Assembly (NCBI RefSeq): GCF_037976825.1
Contig: NZ_CP150269.1
Coordinates: forward strand, 6,586,001-6,650,000
DNA from: Paenibacillus sp. FSL K6-1330
Lineage (GTDB): Bacteria > Bacillota > Bacilli > Paenibacillales > Paenibacillaceae
DNA: 64,000 nt
Direction of reading: 5' to 3'
Shown here: piece after piece, positions 1 to 8,831 of the stretch
How positions within the stretch are numbered: the stretch's first letter is position 1
How the letters are laid out: every line of letters begins with the position of its first letter
Notes under the pieces: model-generated
Told to the model about the DNA's origin: nothing
Databases searched by the model: none
What the model saw: the letters and a program-made list of their open reading frames with translations, nothing else
Translations under genes and position numbers: made by a program

Positions 1-1139
1 TACCCCACGGCAAGCGAAACCTCATAAATTCTCACATTCTCGTCCCCCAGCAATCTCTTTGCCTGCTCTACTCTTAACCGGGTTAAATATTCTATAAAGC
101 TTACACCAAGCCGTTTGCGGAACAGACGGCTGAAATGCGCCTCGCTCAAGTGAAACCGGGCAGCCAGCTGTTGCAGGCTGATATCTTCGTTAAAATTATG
201 CTGGATATACGCCTCTACTTGCCGGAACCCTTCGGCAAAATGCACGGCAGCATTATCCAGATGTTCGATGTCACCGTATACGGACACCCCGCTCTGTTTA
301 CTTGCTGCTCTATGCCTGACAACCTCTAACGCTTCCTGATATGCTCGGTCCAGCTGCTCAAGCCCCCCATATGAGAGACTTACCCCGACATAGACCAGCG
401 CTTTGCCAAATCCGGTGACGGTTTCCTTCAACATGCCCACTGCCCCTTCGTCATCGGGAATAATGCACGCTCTTTGCAGTTCATCTATCATAATCAAGGG
501 ACCGTAAATGCGGGCATACAACCGTTCCTTTATATGCAGCCACCGCTCATGCCGCCGCTCCTCGCCTTCTTCCTCCATCTGTACCACGGCAACCCGTATC
601 TTCTGTAAGCCGGCAGTCTCCTCCAGCCATTCCTTCAGCATCTCCAAGGAGACCGTATCCGTGATTCCGAGCATGCTGTCATGAATCAGCTTCTGAACAA
701 CGAGTGATTCCCTATCCCTTTTCCAACTCTGCAGCTGCTCCATCACGCTGGCATGCTGCCTCGTCCGGACAAGCTCCTTACATACCTTGTCAATTGCCTT
801 TACCAACGTATCGGGATCTGTCGGCTTTAACACAAAATCGGAGGCTTTGAGTTTGATCGCCTGCTGGGCATAAACAAAGTCATCAAATCCGGTAAGAAAA
901 ATCACCTTCAGCTCTGGACAGAACTCCTGGGCGGACCATGCCAACTCAAGACCGTCCATGCCGGGCATTCGAATGTCAGAGATGAGAATATCCGGTTGAA
1001 ACGCCTGAATTTGCTGCACAGCCTGTTCTCCGTCCGCCGCTTCACCGACCAGAACACAATTCAGTGCCTCCCAATTGATCGTCTGCTTCAATCCTTCGCG
1101 GATCATCCATTCATCATCGGCAATCAGAATTTTAAACAT
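1..1139 (-). CDS. AraC-type response regulator (YesN-like), 3' end cut by window edge
   Basis: The DNA-binding half of a two-component system, most likely controlling carbohydrate uptake or use genes beyond the window edge. I read the frame directly, because it runs off base 1. The receiver domain starts MFKILIADDEW, with acidic residues D9/D10 and predicted phospho-acceptor D55 in the ISDIRMPGMDG motif. After a long middle region, an AraC-type helix-turn-helix appears near the edge (LAARFHLSEAHFSRLFRKR). About 379 codons are present, so only the last few tens of residues are missing. The ATG overlaps the kinase stop by 8 nt (ATGTTTAA), indicating translational coupling. The specific signal and targets cannot be deduced. 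Confidence 0.93.
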   Translation of the reverse strand, partial: MFKILIADDEWMIREGLKQTINWEALNCVLVGEAADGEQAVQQIQAFQPDILISDIRMPGMDGLELAWSAQEFCPELKVIFLTGFDDFVYAQQAIKLKASDFVLKPTDPDTLVKAIDKVCKELVRTRQHASVMEQLQSWKRDRESLVVQKLIHDSMLGITDTVSLEMLKEWLEETAGLQKIRVAVVQMEEEGEERRHERWLHIKERLYARIYGPLIMIDELQRACIIPDDEGAVGMLKETVTGFGKALVYVGVSLSYGGLEQLDRAYQEALEVVRHRAASKQSGVSVYGDIEHLDNAAVHFAEGFRQVEAYIQHNFNEDISLQQLAARFHLSEAHFSRLFRKRLGVSFIEYLTRLRVEQAKRLLGDENVRIYEVSLAVG

Positions 1140-2931
1140 CGCTTACCGCCTCCCGTATAATCGGTATACTTAGACTGACCTTAGTCCCTTGACCCGGCAA
1201 GCTATCAATATGCAGAACGTAGGCATGTCCAAAATGCAGTTCCAGCCTCCGCAAGAGATTATGAAGTCCGATTCCGGTCGTGCTGGTCTCCTCACCGGAA
1301 ACGTACTCTCCCCGCAGGATGCGCTGCAGTTTATCCGGAGCTATCCCGAGTCCGTTATCCTCCACCACGAACAGCACCCGCTCTCCCGCCAATCGGCCGG
1401 AGATAAGCAGACTACCCTGACCGGCTTTCATCTCGAGTCCATGGTTGATCGCATTCTCCACCAGCGGCTGAATTAGCAATTTGGGGATGCATAAATCCAG
1501 AATGCCTTCTTCGATCTCCACCGAAATCGTAATTTTATCCCGATAACGAATTTCTTGGATTGTCAGATAATTGCGAATTTGCTGCATATCCTCACGAATG
1601 GGGATAACGGTATTTCCTCGCCGGATGCTGAAGCGCAGCAGGCTGCCCAGCGAAACCGCGATGCTGCTGATCACCTCGATCCTGTGAATCCGCGCCATCC
1701 AATTAATGGAATCCAGCGCATTGTACAAAAAATGGGGGGTGAACTGGGCATGAATCGCTTTGATCTCCGCCTCCTGCACCTTTAGCTGCTTCTCGTACAC
1801 CTGGTTAATCAATTCCTTGATCCTCTGAAGCATCCGGTTAAAGCTTCCGCCAAGATGACCAACCTCATCCCGGTACTTCGAATCGAAGGTGACCTCAAGG
1901 TCTCCCTTCTCAACCTGCCTCATTAGTCGACGCAGCTTGTGGAGCGGTCGGGTAATGTAATCGGACAGCAAGAAGGCCGTGCAGTAAGAGATCAACACTC
2001 CGAATATGACAATGAATATCGTGAAATTGCGAATGCTGGCGCTCTCACCGGTTAAAGCGCTTACAGGAACCACATTGATCAATTTAAAACCATGGGTATC
2101 GGATGTATCATAAATCACCATATGTTCAATATCCTGTTCCATTATTCGGAAGAATCCCTTTCTTTCTTGCAGAATGGTGGAAAGGTAAGGTTTCTCGAGG
2201 CGCGTGCCGACCTCCAGTTTGGAGAGATGGCTGGAAATGATATATCCTTTGTCATCCAAAAGATACACTTCTCCCCCGTCATACCGGTAAGCCCTTTCAT
2301 ATTTATCCGCGAGGGCAGGCTCCATAATGTCCACGATGAAATACCCCAGCGGTTTGCCGGTATCAATCTGCTTAAGTAATCGGCCAGAGCTGAGGACCGT
2401 CCCGTAATCCTCGAATTTTTTCAAGGAATAATGGCTATCCCAGACAACATCGCCACCTGCCAGCCTTGCTTTACGAAAAAGCCCCCAATCCGCGTTATAA
2501 CGTAGATAGGAGCTTGGTATAAATTTTCCCGTAAAGTAACGGTCTCCGTTCTCTCCGAGCACATACAGCTGGATATCCCATGATTTAAAACCGAGGAAGC
2601 TGTTCAAAATGGCAGCGACCGTCTGCTGGTCGCGGTATTTCTCTTCCACGCTTCGAGCAGCCGGCTTGGACAGAATATCCTGAATGTCTTTGTTGCTGTA
2701 CAGATACATGGACAGCTGTTCAATATCTTCGACGAAGTAATTAAGGCTGTAGTTGATTTGAGATAGGTTTTCCAGAATGATTTCATTGGCTTTGGTCTGG
2801 ATTTCACTAGAGGCTTTACGAATGGAGAAAATACCTAACACTGCGAGAGGGATGACCGCAATCAGAAGAAACAGCAGCATCAGCTTAGTCTTTAGTTCCA
2901 TGGCATGCAAACGATCCATCCAATAGTTCAT
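1132..2931 (-). CDS. Sensor histidine kinase, YesM type
   Basis: Membrane sensor kinase paired with the response regulator it overlaps. Numbering from the longest frame (start 2952): TM1 at about 23-43, a large extracytoplasmic sensing region to about 305, TM2 (FTIFIVIFGVLISYCTAF), a HAMP linker, then a His_kinase/HATPase module. The phosphorylated histidine is H407 in FTPHFLYNALDSINW. The ATP site shows an N-box (ENAINHG, 499-505) and G-boxes (DNGLGI near 532, TGIGLHN near 559). I prefer the ATG at 2931, preceded by GGGTGAG eight bases upstream, over the GTG at 2952, which has no ribosome binding site. The ligand is unknown; relatives sense oligosaccharides or cell-envelope cues. Confidence 0.92.
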   Translation of the reverse strand: MNYWMDRLHAMELKTKLMLLFLLIAVIPLAVLGIFSIRKASSEIQTKANEIILENLSQINYSLNYFVEDIEQLSMYLYSNKDIQDILSKPAARSVEEKYRDQQTVAAILNSFLGFKSWDIQLYVLGENGDRYFTGKFIPSSYLRYNADWGLFRKARLAGGDVVWDSHYSLKKFEDYGTVLSSGRLLKQIDTGKPLGYFIVDIMEPALADKYERAYRYDGGEVYLLDDKGYIISSHLSKLEVGTRLEKPYLSTILQERKGFFRIMEQDIEHMVIYDTSDTHGFKLINVVPVSALTGESASIRNFTIFIVIFGVLISYCTAFLLSDYITRPLHKLRRLMRQVEKGDLEVTFDSKYRDEVGHLGGSFNRMLQRIKELINQVYEKQLKVQEAEIKAIHAQFTPHFLYNALDSINWMARIHRIEVISSIAVSLGSLLRFSIRRGNTVIPIREDMQQIRNYLTIQEIRYRDKITISVEIEEGILDLCIPKLLIQPLVENAINHGLEMKAGQGSLLISGRLAGERVLFVVEDNGLGIAPDKLQRILRGEYVSGEETSTTGIGLHNLLRRLELHFGHAYVLHIDSLPGQGTKVSLSIPIIREAVSDV

Positions 2932-2952
2932 GACTGGCTCACCCATTTTCAC

Positions 2953-3219
2953 TCGAATTTCAGATTAATATAGCATAAAATGTCGGATGCACCAATCCTC
3001 TGGCACCTATATACTGATTTCTCTCAGAGATGATCCCTGATTCTGCAGCTTTACCGTTTACGAATGACATGCCCGTTAAATCGGATAAGCTCTGTGCCTT
3101 CAGCCAATAAAAATACACCCCTAAGAATTTAAATCGGTTAAACCCAAGGTTTAATCCAATCTCCATTCCAAGGGGTGTACTTCAACCCTCATACGGATGT
3201 CGTCTAGCGAGGCAAAACT
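2953..3219. other. Intergenic region between kinase and thuA-like gene
   Basis: About 270 bases without a convincing gene. A 68-codon leftward frame is present but lacks a good ribosome binding site and resembles nothing I know. A long-range inverted pair (TACACCCCT near 3114-3122 and AGGGGTGTA near 3171-3179) encloses about 48 bases and could form a weak hairpin. I see no T-rich tail, so I do not call it a terminator. Confidence 0.4.
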
Positions 3220-3954
3220 TTAGATGAATGCTTTGTATTCCAGCGGAGATACCCGGCCATAAGAAGCTTTCGCACCTTGGATCGGTGCCGCCCAGGCCAC
3301 GGCATTCGTAATTACCTGCTGAATTTCAGGTTGATGATAGGTCGGAAATGCTTCATGTCCCGGTCTAAAATAGAACAGCTTGCCGCGTCCGCGCTTGTAA
3401 CAGCAGCCACTGCGGAATACCTCGCCACCTTCGAACCAGGAGACAAACACCAGTTCATCCGGTGCCGGGATCTCAAAGCGCTCACCGTACATTTCTTCCT
3501 GCGGAACCTCGATATATTCTCCAAGTCCGCTAACAATCGGATGGCTGGGATCGATGATCCATAACCGCTCCTTCTCACCGTCATCGCGCCATTTCAGTGC
3601 GCCTGTATTCGTGCCGAGAAGGCGCTGGAAGATCTTCGAGCCGTGACCGGAATGCAGCACGATGATCCCCATGCCGTCCAGTACGCGCTGGCGCACTTTT
3701 TCCACGATATCATCCCGCACTTCGCCGTGAGCCACATGCCCCCACCAGATCAGAACATCCGTTGAAGCGAGCACCTCATCCGTCAAGCCGTGTTCCGGAT
3801 CATCCAGTACGGCGGTGCGTACAACGAACTGTGCATCCTTTCCCAGAAAATCAGCAATCGTACGGTGGATGCCTTCAGGGTAAATCTTAGCGATCTGATC
3901 ATTATGTCTCTCGTGCCGGTATTCATTCCATACCGTTACATTGATATTAGCCAA
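3220..3954 (-). CDS. ThuA-like protein (glutamine-amidotransferase-like fold)
   Basis: A 244-residue single-domain protein of the ThuA family, named after a trehalose-utilisation gene and thought to act on sugars or their keto derivatives; its biochemical role is not firmly known. Typical ThuA elements are the opening [11 protein letters not shown], the segment [22 protein letters not shown] and the C-terminal [12 protein letters not shown]. No signal peptide, so cytoplasmic. The start is TTG at 3954, placed nine bases after a clear AAAGGAGG; no ATG is better placed. It is divergent from the AraC regulator at 4105, which is therefore a candidate controller. Neighbouring kinase/regulator genes support a carbohydrate-related context. 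Confidence 0.88.
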   Translation of the reverse strand: MANINVTVWNEYRHERHNDQIAKIYPEGIHRTIADFLGKDAQFVVRTAVLDDPEHGLTDEVLASTDVLIWWGHVAHGEVRDDIVEKVRQRVLDGMGIIVLHSGHGSKIFQRLLGTNTGALKWRDDGEKERLWIIDPSHPIVSGLGEYIEVPQEEMYGERFEIPAPDELVFVSWFEGGEVFRSGCCYKRGRGKLFYFRPGHEAFPTYHQPEIQQVITNAVAWAAPIQGAKASYGRVSPLEYKAFI

Positions 3955-4104
3955 GGGTAGTGGCCTCCTTTAATATTGAAATAAAGCGACCTCTTATACA
4001 TTCATCCCAAGTATAGGCTGTGTTACAATGAACGGGAATGTGTGAAAGTTACTCTTTTTGTACAAAAACGACTTCGCGTTTTTTTGGGAGAGAGGGTGGA
4101 ATTC

Positions 4105-4992
4105 GTGCTATCGATGAACGCTGACTATGTGCCAAGGATCAAACTGATGGGGTTTGTCTCCTACAAGAACCCCTGGATTCATTTCAAGCGGAACACACAC
4201 GAGTATATTCTGTATTTCGTGAAGAGCGGCGAGCTTCATATGCGGGAGAACGGCGTTTCCCATGTGCTCAAGAAAGGCGACTTACTGGTCCTTGAACCGC
4301 ATCTGGACCACGAGGGAACACAGAAACGTCCCTGTGACTACTACTATATTCATTTTGAACACCCCGATATTCATCAAGCCCCCGAGCGGCCCTTGTCCTT
4401 GCTAGCCAAGCAATGGATCATGGGGGAGAACCAAACGGCAGGCAAAGATGACAGCAGGCAGCTATATTTCCCCAAGACCTGCACGCTAACCCAGAAAAAA
4501 AGCCTTCATCACATGTACCATGCCCTCGGCGAAATGCTGCAGCTATACAGACGGAAGCACTTTAACCGCAGTTTGACCGCGCTCAAATTCATGGAAATGC
4601 TGATCGAGCTGTCCCGTGAGAGCCTGTTCGATGAGCTGGAGAAGAACAGCCCGCACACCAAGTCTTATATGAAGGTGCATGCACTGCTCGACTACATCCA
4701 TGAACATTACGCCGAGAAAATCATCAGCTCGGAGATCGAGCAGCGATTCGAATGCAACTATGATTACATCAATCGAGTGTTCGTCAAGCTTACCGGCCAT
4801 ACGATCATGCGCTATGTGAATCAGGTTCGAATCAATCATGCCAAGGAGTTAATCGAGGCCACCCACCTCAGCTTTGGGGAGATTGGTTATCTGACCGGCC
4901 TGGAGGATCCGTTCTATTTCAGCAAGGTGTTCAAAAAATATGTCGGTATGTCCCCCAATCAATACTATAAGCAGGTCCGCGAGAAGGAATAA
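4105..4992 (+). CDS. AraC family transcriptional regulator
   Basis: One-component regulator with an N-terminal cupin-like sugar-binding domain (residues about 15-140; motif FKRNTHEYILYFVKSGELHM) and a C-terminal AraC helix-turn-helix pair (residues about 195-295, ending in SFGEIGYLTGLEDPFYFSKVF and the typical PNQYYKQ). The open frame extends upstream to a GTG at 4042, but GGGAGAGAGG at 4086-4095 best serves the GTG at 4105, giving 295 residues. It is transcribed divergently from the thuA-like gene with about 150 bp between starts, so it probably regulates that gene and itself. The inducer is unknown. Confidence 0.9.
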   Translation: MLSMNADYVPRIKLMGFVSYKNPWIHFKRNTHEYILYFVKSGELHMRENGVSHVLKKGDLLVLEPHLDHEGTQKRPCDYYYIHFEHPDIHQAPERPLSLLAKQWIMGENQTAGKDDSRQLYFPKTCTLTQKKSLHHMYHALGEMLQLYRRKHFNRSLTALKFMEMLIELSRESLFDELEKNSPHTKSYMKVHALLDYIHEHYAEKIISSEIEQRFECNYDYINRVFVKLTGHTIMRYVNQVRINHAKELIEATHLSFGEIGYLTGLEDPFYFSKVFKKYVGMSPNQYYKQVREKE

Positions 4993-5356
4993 GGTGAAGT
5001 GTACTCGTGGCTAAGCTCACGGTATAACAGTCGCCCTATTGTGGATAGATCCACTGCAAGCGTAACGGCTACCTCCGGTTTTGGGGATAACCGGTCTCCT
5101 CCCACCAGTTAATGGGGAGTTATGCTTGCACTTCTCCACATTTGTTCACAAACGCTGGATAACTACCATGAAATATATGATCGAAATTCGATTTGTGCAG
5201 AATGAACGGGGATAATGTTTATAACTCTGTGTATAACGAAGCCATTCATAATGTTATACACAGTCCTTCCGGTGTGAAGTAAGCGTCCTTAGTTTGCATT
5301 ATCCACATGCGTTGATTTGGATTTTTTTGCACTTGAATCCTAGGGTCAATGGCATA
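4993..5356. other. Gene-free stretch with DnaA-box-like 9-mers
   Basis: No gene is convincing here. The stretch holds three exact copies of TTATMCACA: 5228-5236 (reverse strand), 5254-5262 and 5299-5307 (forward). One-mismatch copies lie at 5040-5048, 5082-5090 and 5132-5140, and weaker ones at 5142-5150 and 5154-5162. These match the DnaA recognition 9-mer. By my own arithmetic, an exact match to either variant on either strand is expected about once per 65 kb of random sequence, so three in 80 bp is a strong clustering. No dnaA or dnaN gene is adjacent, so this is not an obvious chromosomal origin. Confidence 0.6.
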
Positions 5357-5399
5357 TCAAAAAAGCGAAGACAAGGAAGCCTCCTCCCTGTCTTCGCTT
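5357..5399 (-). terminator. Rho-independent terminator after the RNase HI gene
   Basis: Inverted repeat AAGCGAAGACA ... TGTCTTCGCTT with a loop of about 15 bases, followed on the minus strand by TTTTTTGA. It lies about 90 bases past the stop codon of the leftward RNase HI gene. Confidence 0.75.
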
Positions 5400-5491
5400 A
5401 TTGTAAGGTGCCGCCCAGACGCGATAAATACGTTGCTATAAAACTACGGCTTTTTATAAAACTTCGGACGTTTCTCTTCTGTAATCCCTCT

Positions 5492-6157
5492 TTATTTGCG
5501 CCCGTAATCGGCCTTAATCTCTCCCCAGCTCTTCGTTTGCCATTTCAGCACCTTGTTCTCATATGTATTGGTTCGAAGCCAGTGCTCGGCCCGGTCCACC
5601 AGATCCCAGATCTCTTGGGTTGACGCGTCGCGCGGAAGCGTGGTGGCCACCTTCTTCTGCTTCAGCCATTTGAGTGCATTCATGGAATCACTGTACACCG
5701 TTTTGGTGCTGCCCATTTTCTTCAGGTAAGCCAGCGCGTGGACGATGGCCAGAAACTCTCCGAGATTGTTCGTTCCCTTCGAAATCGGTCCGCACGAGAA
5801 CAGAATATCTCCCGTCTGCGTATCCACGCCTTTATACTCGACAGGTCCAGGGTTTCCTCGCGTCCCCACATCTACGGAGATGCTGTCATAATCGATCTCG
5901 CCCGGTTCTTCAGCGGCTGATGCGCTGATGCGCTTGTAGCTCTTGGAGCCTGAGCTGCCGGGCTTGCTTCCGGACTGCTGCCCCCAGTAATTTTTATAAC
6001 CTGCCGCATAAGCCTGTTCCGCTTCGCTTCGGGATTCGAACGCCTTGAACTTCGCACCTGTAAACTGATTGACCTGCTGTTGGCATTCGCCCCAGCTTGT
6101 ATAAATTCCGGGCACTTTACCTACCCAGACTACATAATATTTTTGCTTCGCCATCAT
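5492..6157 (-). CDS. rnhA: Ribonuclease HI with N-terminal hybrid-binding (viroplasmin-like) domain
   Basis: Cleaves the RNA strand of RNA/DNA hybrids. Residues about 5-50 form the small RNA/DNA-hybrid-binding domain (YYVVWVGKVPGIYTSW, then FKAFESRSEAEQAY), followed by a flexible Ser/Gly/Lys linker (about 60-85). The catalytic RNase H fold (about 90-221) has carboxylates D96 in SVDVGTRGNPGP, E134 in NNLGEFLAI, D157 in YSDSMNA and D217 near the end. All four expected acidic residues are present, so the enzyme should be active. Two ATGs are adjacent: GGAGG fits the second (6154) slightly better than 6157. It is monocistronic, with its own terminator. Confidence 0.93.
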   Translation of the reverse strand: MMAKQKYYVVWVGKVPGIYTSWGECQQQVNQFTGAKFKAFESRSEAEQAYAAGYKNYWGQQSGSKPGSSGSKSYKRISASAAEEPGEIDYDSISVDVGTRGNPGPVEYKGVDTQTGDILFSCGPISKGTNNLGEFLAIVHALAYLKKMGSTKTVYSDSMNALKWLKQKKVATTLPRDASTQEIWDLVDRAEHWLRTNTYENKVLKWQTKSWGEIKADYGRK

Positions 6158-6182
6158 AAACCTCCATTCCGAACTAACCTCT

Positions 6183-6407
6183 CTAGCGTACTATATCACA
6201 TCCTCCGAAACCAACAAAAAAAGCGCCATCGTCTCCGATCCGCTTTCTGTGCTTAATCTTATTCAATTGTTCCTGTTTCGTCGGCTTCACTCTCACATGC
6301 TGTGACAGCGAACTGTAATCTTCGTTGGTCTTTCTCATCGAGACGGCTGACCATGTTCCGGCACGTTCCGCTTTGCGGAGCGATTTTTGCGTTTTGGTAC
6401 GGGCCAT
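6183..6407 (-). CDS. Small basic hypothetical protein (74 aa)
   Basis: A 74-residue lysine/arginine-rich protein starting MARTKTQKSLRKAERAG. The longer open frame upstream (to 6626) is not supported, whereas the ATG at 6407 has AAGGAG ten bases upstream. The N-terminal two thirds is strongly basic (KPTKQEQLNKIKHRKR), which would suit nucleic-acid or ribosome association, but I do not recognise the family. It lies just upstream of the RNase HI gene, 25 bases apart and in the same direction, so the two may be co-transcribed. Confidence 0.6.
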   Translation of the reverse strand: MARTKTQKSLRKAERAGTWSAVSMRKTNEDYSSLSQHVRVKPTKQEQLNKIKHRKRIGDDGAFFVGFGGCDIVR

Positions 6408-6600
6408 GAGGCTCACTCTCCTTGTATTATGGGATTTCCTATATTGTACGGCAAAATGGGTGGGAATGGAACAACTGCCGGTCAGGTTCCGGCCACTCCG
6501 CATGAACGAACTATCGCCTGCAGTATATTCATAAAACCTATGATATAATACGGAATCATTGGAGAATAGATCCCAAACAGACAGGAGGAGTTGAACCGAT

Positions 6601-7554
6601 ATGAAACTGGAGCGGCTCATATCCATGATTTACATGCTGCTGAACAACGAGATCCTGTCCGCGTCTGCCCTGGCAGAGAAATATAACGTGTCCCAAAGAA
6701 CCATATACCGCGACATCGATGCGATCTGCGCAGCCGGCATTCCGGTTGTATCGTATCAAGGGGTGAACGGCGGGTATGGCATTATGGAGCAATACAAGAT
6801 GGACAAAAGCTTGCTCGGCTCTTACGATGTCAGCGCCCTGATCACCATCCTGCACAGCATGTCAACGGTGTTTGAGGATGAACGGGCCATGGATACCATT
6901 CAGCGTCTGCAAACCATAGACCGTTCCGGCAATTCCGCATCGCAGGGATTGTCCATGGATATCGGGAGCTGGCGCTCTTACAACGAAAGCCTCCGTCTCC
7001 TTCGCCGCGCCATTACCGACAAGCATGTGATCTCCTTTCAATACATAAGCGCCAAGAATGAACGCATTCGCCGTAAAGTCGAACCTCTGCGACTCATGTA
7101 TAAATTCGGATCCTGGTATTTGTACGGCTTCTGCAGAACCAGAGCCGATTACCGCGAATTCCGGATTTCGAGAATGTCGGAGCTGTCCCCATCCGCCGAG
7201 CCCTTTCAACATCAGCATTCAGAGGAGCACACGCACGGGCCCCATCTTCAAGAGCAGAATCCGTTCCACCGAGGGGAGCAGCACAGCTGGAAACCTTCAT
7301 CCGATGCGATAGAAGTTATCCTTCACGTATCCCCCCGGGCCTTGGCCAAAGCAATGGATCAATTCTATGATGTGCAGCGGGAATTTCATGATGACGGCTC
7401 GCTCCGTCTCACGTTCAAGGTCGAACATCCGGATTCCTGGTGGTTCTGGTCTACCCTGCTGAGCTTTGGCGAGGATATCGAGATCATTGAGCCCGCTGAC
7501 TTAAGGACGCGCATGCAATCCAAATTAGAAAAAATGCTGAAGGTTTACGCATAA
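6601..7554 (+). CDS. YafY-type transcriptional regulator (HTH + WYL domain)
   Basis: 317-residue one-component regulator. The N-terminal winged helix (residues about 1-60) contains ALAEKYNVSQRTIYRDIDAI, the typical DeoR/HTH_11 recognition helix. A WYL domain (about 140-215; RKVEPLRLMYKFGSWYLYGF) and the WCX-like C-terminal region that follows usually bind ligands or nucleic acids. The ATG at 6601 is preceded by AGGAGGAG. A terminator-like hairpin and a DinB-family gene follow in the same direction, so it may regulate that gene. A histidine-rich insertion (near 205-225) is not a usual part of the family. Confidence 0.9.
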   Translation: MKLERLISMIYMLLNNEILSASALAEKYNVSQRTIYRDIDAICAAGIPVVSYQGVNGGYGIMEQYKMDKSLLGSYDVSALITILHSMSTVFEDERAMDTIQRLQTIDRSGNSASQGLSMDIGSWRSYNESLRLLRRAITDKHVISFQYISAKNERIRRKVEPLRLMYKFGSWYLYGFCRTRADYREFRISRMSELSPSAEPFQHQHSEEHTHGPHLQEQNPFHRGEQHSWKPSSDAIEVILHVSPRALAKAMDQFYDVQREFHDDGSLRLTFKVEHPDSWWFWSTLLSFGEDIEIIEPADLRTRMQSKLEKMLKVYA

Positions 7555-7555
7555 G

Positions 7556-7586
7556 TATGACAGTCCGCTGTCATACTTTTTTATTT
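7556..7586 (+). terminator. Terminator between the WYL regulator and the DinB gene
   Basis: Perfect 8-bp stem TATGACAG - TCCG - CTGTCATA followed by CTTTTTTATTT. It begins immediately after the regulator stop codon, so the downstream gene probably depends on read-through or its own promoter. Confidence 0.85.
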
Positions 7587-7634
7587 ACAATGTTCCCAAG
7601 AAAGCAAAACACGAAGCCAAAGGGGACGATCACG

Positions 7635-8156
7635 ATGAACTATCCTGTCAAAATGTATGAGTACCATGTATGGGCCAACCAAGCGATATTCAACCGCCTG
7701 CTGGAACTGCCGGGCGAATTGTACAATCGGAAAATAACGAGCATTTTCCCAACCGTATCCGAAGCGTTGATTCACATCTACACGGCGGATCTCGGATGGA
7801 TGAACATTTTATCCGGAATGGACATGAACCATGCTTTAACGGAGGCCTTCCAGCTCCGAGACGAGCTTGAGTCCATTTCACTGGAGGACCTAAACCTCCG
7901 GTTTATCGAGCTGTCAGAGCGATTCACGGCTTTTCTCAGCCATAATCCTGACCTGGAACGGATCATCCGATTGGATAATCCTTATGCCGGGATCCGGGAT
8001 ACCCGCCTGTCCGAGATTATGCTTCATGTCGTGAACCACGGCACGTACCATCGTGGAAATATTGCCGCCATGATGCGCCAGCTCGGAAGCTCCTCCGCGA
8101 TGACCGACTACGCTTTTTTTTGGTACCAGAGTGAGCAGGAGTTGGTTCTTACCTGA
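7635..8156 (+). CDS. DinB family protein
   Basis: 173-residue four-helix-bundle protein of the DinB/YfiT group, usually a metal-dependent (three-histidine) thiol S-transferase or a protein of unknown role. The histidine pattern is visible: EYHVWAN near the start, ALIHIYTADLGWM around 45-57, and HVVNHGTYHRGNI near 135-147, with the last HxxxH type motif completing a metal site. A longer frame starts at 7557, but that would translate the terminator hairpin. The ATG at 7635 follows AGGGGA by nine bases, so I use it. It sits directly behind the WYL regulator. Confidence 0.88.
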   Translation: MNYPVKMYEYHVWANQAIFNRLLELPGELYNRKITSIFPTVSEALIHIYTADLGWMNILSGMDMNHALTEAFQLRDELESISLEDLNLRFIELSERFTAFLSHNPDLERIIRLDNPYAGIRDTRLSEIMLHVVNHGTYHRGNIAAMMRQLGSSSAMTDYAFFWYQSEQELVLT

Positions 8157-8243
8157 ATGACTCGAAGCATAGCGGCAATCGCCCCTCGCCCCTGATCCGG
8201 AAATCCCATATCGGGTATCAGGCCGGCAAATACTGCACCCAAA

Positions 8244-8281
8244 AAGCCTGCTTCAGAATCGGGTTCCAAGGCAGGCTTTCC
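8244..8281. terminator. Bidirectional terminator between the DinB gene and the ectoine operon
   Basis: 9-bp stem AAAGCCTGC (8244-8252) / GCAGGCTTT (8272-8280). The minus strand continues with TTTTTGGG, so it mainly ends the leftward ectoine operon; the plus strand offers a shorter T run for the DinB gene. Confidence 0.75.
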
Positions 8282-8294
8282 TATTACATGTGTT

Positions 8295-8831
8295 CTACAA
8301 TTTCAATTTGCGTCCTTCCGTCAATCGTACCCAGAAGCCGCCTTTGAAACTTTTCGGTTCATGGGAGATAATGAACGCCTGCGGCGACATTTTGGATAGT
8401 GACTCCATCAACCGCCGCTCGTTCTTCCGTTTCACGAGCACTTGAAGCACGAGCCGTTTGCCATCCTTGCCGTCCGCTTCCCAGGCGGTCACGCCATATC
8501 CTTTCTCCCGCAGGTTCATCGCCAGGTTCGTCTCAACGGAATTAACGATAACCTGTACCACGATGTATCCGAGTGCCAAATATTCCTCGATCCGACTGCC
8601 GGCATATACGCCAAGGCCGAAGCCCAGGCAATAGGCCGCCATATTAAAAGGATTGTCCAGATTTTGCAGGACGAGATTGAGGCCGAGCAGGTAGACGAAT
8701 ACCTCCAGCATGGCCAGAAGGGAGGCGATCCCCCTTCTGCCTTTGATCATCAGAATCAGCCGCAGCGAAAAGATCGAGACATAGACTACGTTGATGCCGA
8801 TGATGGAACCGATAAGTGTCAGCGAGATCAT
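8295..8831 (-). CDS. UPF0316/DUF2179 membrane protein, last gene of the ectoine operon
   Basis: 178 residues. Three hydrophobic segments in the first half (about 3-25, 36-55, 62-80) are followed by a cytoplasmic domain (about 95-178) of the DUF2179 type, with motifs LREKGYGVTAWEADG and SPQAFIISHEPKSFKGGFW. Such domains are proposed ligand-sensing modules, and the family is close to YitT-like proteins; no biochemical role is established. The ATG overlaps the ectD stop by 4 nt (ATGA), which makes it an integral, translationally coupled member of the ectoine operon. That suggests a role in osmolyte sensing or efflux, which is an inference from position only. Confidence 0.88.
   Translation of the reverse strand: MISLTLIGSIIGINVVYVSIFSLRLILMIKGRRGIASLLAMLEVFVYLLGLNLVLQNLDNPFNMAAYCLGFGLGVYAGSRIEEYLALGYIVVQVIVNSVETNLAMNLREKGYGVTAWEADGKDGKRLVLQVLVKRKNERRLMESLSKMSPQAFIISHEPKSFKGGFWVRLTEGRKLKL

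Noticed and set aside
2960..3166. 68-codon leftward frame upstream of the sensor kinase
   Set aside because: No ribosome binding site, no recognisable family and no conserved features.
4993..5356. Region as a chromosomal replication origin
   Set aside because: Despite DnaA boxes, no dnaA/dnaN/rpmH neighbours and no evident AT-rich unwinding region; a non-origin cluster is more likely.
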